From Advenella faeciporci (lineage in GTDB: Bacteria > Pseudomonadota > Gammaproteobacteria > Burkholderiales > Burkholderiaceae_B): a DNA stretch of 64,000 nucleotides. The stretch is from assembly GCF_014652395.1 (NCBI RefSeq), contig NZ_BMYS01000002.1, positions 224,637 to 288,636 on the forward strand. Direction: 5' to 3'. The notes under the pieces are model-generated. The model was not told the origin of the DNA, did no database searches, and worked only from the letters and a program-made list of their open reading frames with translations. Position 1 is the first letter of the stretch, and the number at the start of each line of letters is the position of its first letter. Position numbers and translations under genes: made by a program. Below, in pieces: positions 49,081 through 56,461 of this stretch.

Positions 49081-50274
49081 ATGGATACATTAAGCACACC
49101 AAACACCCCCGTTTCCATTGAGTTGGGTAACGACTATCAAGACATCAGAGAAAGCGTTCGCCGCATCTGCGAAGATTTTCCCGGTTCATACTGGAGAAAC
49201 CTGGACGAACAGCAAGGCTACCCTTCCGAGTTTGTCAATGCACTGACCGAAGCCGGTTATCTGGGTGCACTGATTCCTGAAGAATATGGTGGCAGTGGTC
49301 TGCCCCTGCGTGCAGCATCGGTTATTCTGGAAGAAATTCATGCGGCCGGCTGCAATGCAGGTGCCTGCCACGCACAAATGTATATCATGGGTACGCTTTT
49401 GCGTCACGGCAGCGAAGAGCAAAAAAGAAAATACCTGCCCGATATCGCCAGTGGCAAACTGCGCCTGCAGGCCTTTGGCATTACTGAACCCACCACCGGC
49501 TCAGACACCACCCAAATCAAGACCCGGGCCGTGCGCGATGGCGACAACTATATTATCAACGGCCAGAAAGTGTGGACCTCACGTGCCCGTTATTCCGACC
49601 TTATGCTGTTGCTGGCCCGCACCACGCCTGCCGACCAAGTCAAGAAAAAAACCGATGGCATTTCTGTGTTCCTGGTGGATTTGCGTGAAGCCCGTGGCAA
49701 TGGCGTTGAAATCCAGCCGATTCGTGCCATGATCAACCATAATACAACCGAGGTGTTTATTGAAAACCTGGTGGTACCCGCCTCCAGTCTGGTGGGTGAA
49801 GAAGGAAAAGGATTCCGTTATATTCTTGATGGCATGAACGCAGAGCGTATTCTGTGTGCCTCGGAAGCGATAGGTGATGCAAAATGGTTTACCAGGACAG
49901 CCGCCACCTATGGTAATGAGCGTGTTGTATTCGGTCGTCCGATTGGCCAGAACCAGGGCATTCAGTTCCCTATCGCCCGTGCTTATGCCGAGACTGAAGC
50001 TGCCGAGATGATGGTACGCAAAGCGACCGCCATTTTTGCGGCGGGCCTCGATTGTGGTGAAGCCGCCAACATTGCCAAACTGCTGGCGTCCGAAGCGGCC
50101 TGGCATGCAGCCGAGGCCTGCATGCAAACACACGGTGGATTTGGTTATGCCGCTGAATATGATGTTGAACGCAAGTGGCGTGAATGCCGCGTCATGCAAA
50201 TTGCCCCCATTTCTTCCAACCTCATTCTTTCCTTCATTGGACAACACGTCCTGGGCATGCCACGTTCATTCTAG
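49081..50274 (+). CDS. Acyl-CoA dehydrogenase
   Basis: The 397-residue flavoprotein shows ITEPTTGSDTTQIKTRA (FAD and substrate loop, about 140) and QTHGGFGYAAEYDVER near the C-terminus. At the usual position of the catalytic glutamate (YEGT) it reads QIAPISSN, so the base must lie elsewhere, as in isovaleryl-CoA-type dehydrogenases. It would introduce the 2,3-double bond before the hydratase. AGGAAAA precedes the ATG. Confidence 0.9.
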   Translation: MDTLSTPNTPVSIELGNDYQDIRESVRRICEDFPGSYWRNLDEQQGYPSEFVNALTEAGYLGALIPEEYGGSGLPLRAASVILEEIHAAGCNAGACHAQMYIMGTLLRHGSEEQKRKYLPDIASGKLRLQAFGITEPTTGSDTTQIKTRAVRDGDNYIINGQKVWTSRARYSDLMLLLARTTPADQVKKKTDGISVFLVDLREARGNGVEIQPIRAMINHNTTEVFIENLVVPASSLVGEEGKGFRYILDGMNAERILCASEAIGDAKWFTRTAATYGNERVVFGRPIGQNQGIQFPIARAYAETEAAEMMVRKATAIFAAGLDCGEAANIAKLLASEAAWHAAEACMQTHGGFGYAAEYDVERKWRECRVMQIAPISSNLILSFIGQHVLGMPRSF

Positions 50275-50282
50275 GAGACGTA

Positions 50283-51617
50283 ATGAAAACACTGTCACGG
50301 CAAATGGCCGACTTCATCACCAGTGATATTGCAGGGCAAATCATCCCCGAGGTTTGCCAAACTGTGCAGCTGGCATTTCTTGACACTGCCGGCTGCATTC
50401 TTTCCGGGCGTGATGAGGAAGTAACCCGCCTGTTTGCATCCTGGGTAAACAGGCGCTACCAGAATGAGCAGGAAGCCAGCGTATTTTTTTCACCGCAAAA
50501 ACATACAGCAATGGTTGCTGCCATGCTAAACGCCGTTTCAGGCCATGCACTGGACTTTGATGATGTTGCCCTGGCCGGACACCCCAGTGTTGTCCTGGTT
50601 CCGGTTCTGCTTGCCGAGTCAGACCGTAGCGGTCTGTCCGGGCAGGACCTGATCAGTGCCTACTTGAAAGGTTATGAGATTTGGGCGGATTTGCTTAACC
50701 GGATACCCGATCCTTTACATGAAAAAGGATGGCATCCCACCGCAGTACTGGGTACGATAGGTGCCACCGCCGCACTTTGCGCGGCGCGTCAACTTGATAT
50801 TGAAAAAACCACCCATGCACTGGGTATAGCTGCCAGCCGTGCCTCTGGGCTGGTCGCCAATTTTGGTTCGATGTGCAAACCCCTACATGCAGGCTGGGCG
50901 ATCGAATATGCTTACGGGGCTGTTGAAATGGCAGCCATGGGCGCAACGGCTTCAGCCGATGCCCTGGAGGGATCAACAGGCTTCCTGACAGCTTTTTCAG
51001 ACGGGCATGCGCCAGATCGCGAACGACCTTTCAAAAGGATGCAGGCATTAAGCATCAACACGGTTAAACCAAGTATCAAAAAATATCCGGTCTGCTATGC
51101 TTCACACCGAGTGATTGACGGTGTACTGCAATTAAGGCAACAGAATGATATTCCCATTGAGCACATACAAACCATTACAGCAACCGTCAGTGAAACCAAT
51201 GCCAGGGTGCTTAAATACCAGCACCCAACCACTCCTCTTCAAGCCAAATTCAGCATGCCTTTTGCCTGTGCCTCGGCGCTGGTTTATGGTGAAGTAAGCC
51301 TGCAGAAAATGACTGAGGATGACATTACAAATCCGGCCATCCGGACACTGATGGAAAAAGTTAAGGTTTCAATCAATCATGAACCCTGCCCACTTGAACC
51401 CAGCTTTGCCTTTCACGACTACGTTACCATTACTCTCAAGGATAACACCCACCTTGAAAGCGGCCCGATCCGTTTTGCATTGGGTCATGCCCATTTTCCG
51501 CTTGCACCGACACAATTGGAAAACAAAATTCTTTCTTGTACCAAACCGGCAGAACGGGAAAGCACAATGGCATTAATTGCAAAGTTAAACACCCATTTCA
51601 TTGCAATGGCAATATGA
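50283..51617 (+). CDS. MmgE/PrpD family protein
   Basis: The product is 444 residues from ATG 50283 (MKTLSRQMADFITSD), which has GGAG 5-6 bases upstream. A longer frame starting at 50184 lies inside the acyl-CoA dehydrogenase gene and is not used. Conserved features are HALDFDDVALAGHPS (about 81) and GLVANFGSMCKPLHAG (about 190), typical of 2-methylcitrate dehydratase, aconitate decarboxylase and related enzymes. It could dehydrate or decarboxylate a branched di- or tricarboxylate. The exact reaction is unknown. Confidence 0.9.
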   Translation: MKTLSRQMADFITSDIAGQIIPEVCQTVQLAFLDTAGCILSGRDEEVTRLFASWVNRRYQNEQEASVFFSPQKHTAMVAAMLNAVSGHALDFDDVALAGHPSVVLVPVLLAESDRSGLSGQDLISAYLKGYEIWADLLNRIPDPLHEKGWHPTAVLGTIGATAALCAARQLDIEKTTHALGIAASRASGLVANFGSMCKPLHAGWAIEYAYGAVEMAAMGATASADALEGSTGFLTAFSDGHAPDRERPFKRMQALSINTVKPSIKKYPVCYASHRVIDGVLQLRQQNDIPIEHIQTITATVSETNARVLKYQHPTTPLQAKFSMPFACASALVYGEVSLQKMTEDDITNPAIRTLMEKVKVSINHEPCPLEPSFAFHDYVTITLKDNTHLESGPIRFALGHAHFPLAPTQLENKILSCTKPAERESTMALIAKLNTHFIAMAI

Positions 51618-51669
51618 TGCAACTAAAACCATGTCATTGACCACCACAACACAGATAAAAGAGACGACA

Positions 51670-52440
51670 ATGAAAACACTGGCTGATTCCATTACACTTG
51701 AAGAAAACATCACTGAAACCGAACAGGCCCTGCGGGCCGAGTTGGCTGCCTGCTACCGGATTTTTGCCATGCTGGGCTGGACAGAACTGATCTACAATCA
51801 TATTACCGTTCGCATTCCAGGCCCGGAAAAGCATTTCCTGATCAACCCGTTTGGCCTGCACTACACGGAAGTGACCGCAAGCAATCTGGTCAAGATAGAT
51901 CTTGACGGCAATGTTATTGGCGACTCCAAATGGAAAGCCAATCCAGCCGGTTTCATCCTGCACTCTGCTATCCATAGCGGCATTGAGAACGCCCACTGTG
52001 TCATGCATACCCACACCACAGCAGGCTGCGCGGTTGCCTGCTCGGCGGCAGGGTTGTCACGAGATAATTTTTATGCGGCCCAATTGCATAATCGCGTTGC
52101 CTATCATGATTTTGAAGGCATTACCGTCCATGCTGATGAACAACCACGTGTACAGCGTTCCATTGGCAATCGTCAGGCAGTCATCCTGAAAAACCATGGT
52201 TTGCTTTCATGGGGAAGCAGCATTCCCGAGGCCTTTGCCTACTTATGGACCTTGCAACGTGCCTGCGAAATACAGGTGGCTGGCGCGGCACTTGGCCCAA
52301 CCACCCCCATTCCCGAAGACGTACAAATCAAATCCAGTATCGATGCCTTGCAATTTGATCCTCGCTATGGTGCTGGTCGCGATGTTTTTGAAGCGTTAAG
52401 GCGCCAAGTCGATACCATTGACACCAACTATAAAAACTAA
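51670..52440 (+). CDS. Class II aldolase/adducin family protein
   Basis: From ATG 51670 the product is 256 residues; an ATG at 51631 would add 13. It has the zinc histidines CVMHTHTTAGCAVA (about 93-106) and a third in LKNHGLLSWGSS (about 175). Members are zinc aldolases, epimerases or decarboxylases acting on sugar phosphates and hydroxyacids; many in catabolic operons are uncharacterised. It is the seventh gene of the operon. Confidence 0.87.
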   Translation: MKTLADSITLEENITETEQALRAELAACYRIFAMLGWTELIYNHITVRIPGPEKHFLINPFGLHYTEVTASNLVKIDLDGNVIGDSKWKANPAGFILHSAIHSGIENAHCVMHTHTTAGCAVACSAAGLSRDNFYAAQLHNRVAYHDFEGITVHADEQPRVQRSIGNRQAVILKNHGLLSWGSSIPEAFAYLWTLQRACEIQVAGAALGPTTPIPEDVQIKSSIDALQFDPRYGAGRDVFEALRRQVDTIDTNYKN

Positions 52441-52461
52441 CGGCCTTAAAGGAATCTATCT

Positions 52462-53448
52462 ATGAAAATCTGTATTTATGGAATCGGCGCAATAGGTGGT
52501 TTAATGGCGGCACGGCTAGTACAGGCCGGTTATGACGTCAGTGCTGTAGCACGTGGCGCAACACTTGAATCATTACAAAAAAACGGGCTTCAGTTCTATC
52601 CAGCGGGCAGCGATACGGTGCAAAGCTACCCGATTAAGGCAAGCCAGTCTCCAGCGGAGCTGGGTGTACAGGACATTGTCATTATCGCAGTAAAAACCAC
52701 CGGATTGCAGGACATCGCCACAAATATTGCGCCCCTAATAGGACCTGATACCACCATTCTGTCTGCCATGAACGGGATTCCATGGTGGTTCTTTCATGGG
52801 CTTGAACATGAAAACGGCACCCTGAAACTGGATTCGGTTGACCCAGAAGAAGTTATTTCCAAACACATTCCAGCCAGTCAGGTCATCGGTTGTGTCACCC
52901 ACCTGTCGGCCACCACACCCTCTTCAGGTTCAGTTAAGCATATAGCGGGCAACCACTTAATCATCGGAGAGCCCAACGGCACACAAACTCCAAGACTGAA
53001 GCAGCTGTGCAAAATACTGGAAAAAGCCGGATTTGAAGTGGAAAACACGTCATGCATCCAGAAAGATATCTGGTTCAAGCTATGGGGAAACATGACCATG
53101 AATCCTGTTTCAGCGATCACGGGTGCAAAAAGCGATCATATCCTGGAAGACCGTTATGTCCGCGATTTCATGTCACGAATCATGCAGGAAGCTGCCACGG
53201 TGGGCGCTCGCATTGGCTTGCCAATAGAGGCTGATCCTGAACAAAGGCACCAGGTTACCTATAAGCTTGGATCCTTCAAGACATCCATGCTACAGGATGC
53301 GGAAGCGGGCAAACCGCTTGAACTGGATGCACTGGTGACATCAGTAGCCGAAATTGCCCACCAGCTGGAAGTCTCTATTCCCTGGACTGAGTCATTGCTG
53401 GGAATCAGCCGATTACAGGCAAAAACACGCGGACTCTATCAGTACTGA
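52462..53448 (+). CDS. Ketopantoate reductase (PanE/ApbA) family protein
   Basis: The 328-residue protein begins MKICIYGIGAIGGLMAARL, the NADP-binding GxGxxG, then shows AVKTTGLQDI and the catalytic-lysine region DIWFKLWGNMTMNPVSAI (about 197). Length and domains are normal for the family. In a catabolic operon it more likely reduces or oxidises a 2-keto or 2-hydroxy acid than serving pantothenate synthesis. AAAGGAA precedes the ATG. It ends the operon before a strong hairpin. Confidence 0.88.
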   Translation: MKICIYGIGAIGGLMAARLVQAGYDVSAVARGATLESLQKNGLQFYPAGSDTVQSYPIKASQSPAELGVQDIVIIAVKTTGLQDIATNIAPLIGPDTTILSAMNGIPWWFFHGLEHENGTLKLDSVDPEEVISKHIPASQVIGCVTHLSATTPSSGSVKHIAGNHLIIGEPNGTQTPRLKQLCKILEKAGFEVENTSCIQKDIWFKLWGNMTMNPVSAITGAKSDHILEDRYVRDFMSRIMQEAATVGARIGLPIEADPEQRHQVTYKLGSFKTSMLQDAEAGKPLELDALVTSVAEIAHQLEVSIPWTESLLGISRLQAKTRGLYQY

Positions 53449-53499
53449 TCACTCAAGCCAGATTTGATCAACACCAAAATCTCGCTTAAATTACACATA

Positions 53500-53542
53500 C
53501 CCATTTGCCTGTGGCATTCATCCAGGCAAATGGGCAATTATT
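53500..53542. terminator. Terminator between the catabolic operon and the DnaQ/GIY-YIG gene
   Basis: A perfect 12-base stem (CCCATTTGCCTG at 53500-53511 and CAGGCAAATGGG at 53523-53534) is followed by CAATTATTTTAT. It lies between two converging genes. Confidence 0.8.
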
Positions 53543-53561
53543 TTATATGTATACCAATCGT

Positions 53562-54626
53562 TCACAGCGCAACCAAACGGGACATATTCCGCACCAGAAT
53601 CTTATACATTTCATGGGAAAAATCCTGCTTTTCCCGTGATAGTGTTTGGTTGAGTTCTTCTTTGTCATGGGCCGTACCCAGATACTGCCAATGCCAAAAT
53701 ACATGTTTCAGATTACTTTCAGGCAAAACTGCATAGTCCCTGAACGGCCATTGCTCAAGCTCACCTATTCTTCTGCACTTTGGCGGTTTATTTTTTTCCG
53801 GCTTATATTGCTCAATCAGTTTTTCTTCAGTCAGCAAAGCATCCAGTTCACCGGCACACTCAATATAATCCACCCGCATCACGCGATCAGAAAATGATTT
53901 TTCGGCCGGCAAGGCCCGGTCTTTGGCAAAAAAAGACAGTACCCGCTGACGAAGCTTGTTGCCTTTGCCAACAAAAAGAAGCCGATCATTATCGCCATAA
54001 AGCAAGTACACACCAAGCCGATTGGGGATAGACTCAATCTCTTCCGGATCAATATGCTCCGGAAGATGGGGAATGCTCATCAGTTCTTGAACAGCTTGTT
54101 GCAAATGCGCGCCATCAAACTGCCGGTTAAGCAATTGCCAGAATTGCAATAACACATGGGCATCGCCATAGGCCCTGTGCCGATGGGTGATTTGAAGCCG
54201 GTGCCGCTGAACCAGGTAATCAAGCCCATGCCTTTCGTAAGCAGGATATAGTCTGCGGGAAAGCTTGACCGTGCACAACTTGGGCGCTTTGAAATCAATG
54301 CCGATCCGTTTGAATTCACTTTTAATGAAGCTGTAGTCAAACCGCACATTGTGCGCAACAAAAATATGGCCATCAAGCAAGGTTCGAATTTCTTCAGCCA
54401 CTTCAGAAAAAAGGGGGGCTTTGGCCACCATTTCATTGCTGATACCCGTCAGGTTTTCAATGAAACCGGAGATATGACAGGTTGGATTGATCAGGGTCTG
54501 GTAGGTGGAAACTTCTTTGCCATCATAACGGATAACCGCGATTTCAGTCAGTCGATCTTGCCCGATCACACCCCCCGTTGTTTCAACGTCCACAAAGGCA
54601 AAGGGTTTTTCATAAGTAAAAATCAT
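53562..54626 (-). CDS. DnaQ-like 3'-5' exonuclease fused to a UvrC-type GIY-YIG domain
   Basis: The 354-residue protein joins two nuclease modules. The N-terminal DEDDh exonuclease (about 1-175) has FVDVETTG (Asp13, Glu15), HNVRFDYSFI and HRAYGDAHVLLQ. The C-terminal GIY-YIG-like module (about 200-290) has RLGVYLLYGDNDRLLFVGKG. It lacks the UvrB-binding and HhH parts of UvrC, resembling Cho-like or PolC-epsilon-linked proteins. A role in DNA repair is inferred. It is convergent with the catabolic operon. Confidence 0.88.
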   Translation of the reverse strand: MIFTYEKPFAFVDVETTGGVIGQDRLTEIAVIRYDGKEVSTYQTLINPTCHISGFIENLTGISNEMVAKAPLFSEVAEEIRTLLDGHIFVAHNVRFDYSFIKSEFKRIGIDFKAPKLCTVKLSRRLYPAYERHGLDYLVQRHRLQITHRHRAYGDAHVLLQFWQLLNRQFDGAHLQQAVQELMSIPHLPEHIDPEEIESIPNRLGVYLLYGDNDRLLFVGKGNKLRQRVLSFFAKDRALPAEKSFSDRVMRVDYIECAGELDALLTEEKLIEQYKPEKNKPPKCRRIGELEQWPFRDYAVLPESNLKHVFWHWQYLGTAHDKEELNQTLSREKQDFSHEMYKILVRNMSRLVAL

Positions 54627-54646
54627 TGGAAATGTTTTTGGTTATT

Positions 54647-55660
54647 TCAGGCAACAGAATAAGGCACCCTGCCTATAACGGGATGTCCAGGATCATTATA
54701 CCCGGGTGTAGAGCAATGCCCCGTTACCACCAACTCATCCACCAACGCTTCGTCATCGGTGGTCAGTTGATAGTCAAGGGCTCGCTGATAGGCCTGCCAC
54801 TGCTCAAAAGTACGGGGTCCCACAATAACGGAACTGACCAATTGATTATTCAGTACCCATGCCAGGGAAAAATCAGCGGCTGAAAGGCCTTTTGATTCGG
54901 CATGCTGCCTGATACGCTGCGCAACCAGCAATGATTCGCGGCGCCATTCTGTTTGCATGATACGACGGTCATTGCGACCGGCACGGGAGTCGGCCGGCGG
55001 AGCGGTGTCCGGATCATATTTGCCGGTTAAAACACCACGCGCCAAGGGACTGTATGACACGACTCCAATACCGTAATGGGCAGCAGCAGGCAATTGCTCA
55101 ACTTCGGCGACACGGGAGACCAGATTGTACAAAGGCTGGCTGGCCACTGGTCGATCAATACCTGCCTGATCGGCCAGTCTGACAGTTTCGGCAATACGCC
55201 ATCCCCTGAAGTTGGACACCCCAAAATACCGGATCTTCCCTTGCCTGATCAGATCAGCAAGAGCACGGATGGCTTCTTCCAATGGCGCATCGGGTATTTC
55301 CCGGTGCAAATACAGAATGTCCAGATAATCGGTTCCCAAGCGTTTCAGGCTGGCCTCAACCGCCTGAAAAATCCATTTACGGGAAATGCCGCGCTGGTTA
55401 ACCCCTTCACCAAACACATTCCCCAGTTTCGTTGCAAGAATCCAGTCATCACGGTTACTGGCAATGGCGCGCCCAACCACCGCCTCAGATTCCCCATTGT
55501 TGTAAATATCAGCCGTATCAATGAAGTTAATGCCCCGGTCTTTGGCATCGGCAATAATCCGGTGTGATTCCGCTTCGTTGGTTTGTCCGCCAAACATCAT
55601 GGTTCCCAATACCAGTGGGGATACTTTTAAACCACTTTTGCCAAGATTCCGGTATTTCAT
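54647..55660 (-). CDS. Aldo/keto reductase
   Basis: The 337-residue (alpha/beta)8 barrel has NFIDTADIYNNGESE (catalytic Asp and Tyr), LATKLGN (Lys), YLHREI (His) and the C-terminal NADPH segment SSVIVGPRTFEQ. It belongs to the YajO/YghZ-like subgroup; the substrate is unknown. GGAG lies before the ATG. A perfect palindrome lies 28 bases upstream. It follows the acetone carboxylase operon on the same strand but is separated by a terminator, so it has its own promoter. Confidence 0.9.
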   Translation of the reverse strand: MKYRNLGKSGLKVSPLVLGTMMFGGQTNEAESHRIIADAKDRGINFIDTADIYNNGESEAVVGRAIASNRDDWILATKLGNVFGEGVNQRGISRKWIFQAVEASLKRLGTDYLDILYLHREIPDAPLEEAIRALADLIRQGKIRYFGVSNFRGWRIAETVRLADQAGIDRPVASQPLYNLVSRVAEVEQLPAAAHYGIGVVSYSPLARGVLTGKYDPDTAPPADSRAGRNDRRIMQTEWRRESLLVAQRIRQHAESKGLSAADFSLAWVLNNQLVSSVIVGPRTFEQWQAYQRALDYQLTTDDEALVDELVVTGHCSTPGYNDPGHPVIGRVPYSVA

Positions 55661-55687
55661 GACTGCTCCACATTGAATTCTTAATTG

Positions 55688-55707
55688 AGATAAATTTGAA
55701 TTTATCT
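55688..55707 (-). promoter_or_regulatory. Perfect 20-base palindrome upstream of the aldo/keto reductase gene
   Basis: AGATAAATT and AATTTATCT are perfect inverted arms around TG. The position just upstream of the ATG suggests a repressor operator (for example MarR- or TetR-type). No regulator gene is adjacent. Confidence 0.55.
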
Positions 55708-55790
55708 ACATCAAGCACATACGTCAAGCTGAAATTTTTTTCTTGTATGAAGGTTGTAAATAAGGGTGGACCTGGCAAGGCACACTAAAC

Positions 55791-55845
55791 AAAAAAATCG
55801 CAACGCAAGAATCAGTTTTAAATATCTGATCCATCCGTTGCGATT
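55791..55845 (-). terminator. Terminator of the acetone carboxylase operon
   Basis: On the minus strand AATCGCAACG (55845-55836) pairs perfectly with CGTTGCGATT (55805-55796). An inner stem GATCAG/CTGATC-like lies in the loop, and seven T follow. It lies about 47 bases after the acxC stop. Confidence 0.85.
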
Positions 55846-55892
55846 CATTGTTCATTAAAACCTTGTTTTTTTTAATTCAACTTACCAAAGCC

Positions 55893-56399
55893 TCAATCAG
55901 CCCGGTCAGGAACAGGCAGACCCAACCAGTTTTTATAAAACGACTCAATATCCGGCTCAAAGTCATGAATAACCGGATACCATGGTGTGGGCGCTTCCAC
56001 GTCATGCAACACTCCACATTCCGGACAGTAATACTCCCGATACACCTGCCAGTCTGTATCAGGAGCCATCAACTCAGGGTAAATTTCCTGCATGGCTTCG
56101 GGTGTATCCCGCACATAAATGGCCGCATCCATTTTCCAGTTATGGCGGTAATCACCAAACTCATGACCACAGCTGCACTTGTTCACCCATTGTCCGGTAG
56201 ACTGGGATTGCGCAATATATAGATGAGGCCCCAATGGCAGGATGATCCTGTCTTTCCATGAAACCTTGTCTTGCAGTACGCTCAGGTACAGTTCAAAACG
56301 TTCTTTGTCCTTGGGGGTTTGCAGCATACGAAGGGTGGTGTCCCAATCAAGCTTGCCGTCCACCAGATTATTAACCTGCTCTCTTGTAAATACTGACAT
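55893..56399 (-). CDS. acxC: Acetone carboxylase gamma subunit
   Basis: The 168-residue protein matches the acetone carboxylase gamma subunit in length (about 20 kDa) and content. It starts MSVFTREQVNNLVDGKLDW, has a likely zinc site Cys75, Cys77, Cys125 and Cys128, and ends NWLGLPVPDRAD. Only acetone and related acetophenone-type carboxylases carry this small subunit, so it separates the complex from hydantoinases. It follows acxB after 62 bases. Confidence 0.93.
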   Translation of the reverse strand: MSVFTREQVNNLVDGKLDWDTTLRMLQTPKDKERFELYLSVLQDKVSWKDRIILPLGPHLYIAQSQSTGQWVNKCSCGHEFGDYRHNWKMDAAIYVRDTPEAMQEIYPELMAPDTDWQVYREYYCPECGVLHDVEAPTPWYPVIHDFEPDIESFYKNWLGLPVPDRAD

Positions 56400-56461
56400 A
56401 ACTTATCTCCTTGATCTTTTTTATTTCATGGCCTTACGATTCGCAAGGCCATGATCCTGCT

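Noticed and set aside
50184..50282. Extended N-terminus of the MmgE/PrpD protein
   Set aside because: The extra 33 codons lie inside the acyl-CoA dehydrogenase gene, and a good Shine-Dalgarno precedes ATG 50283.
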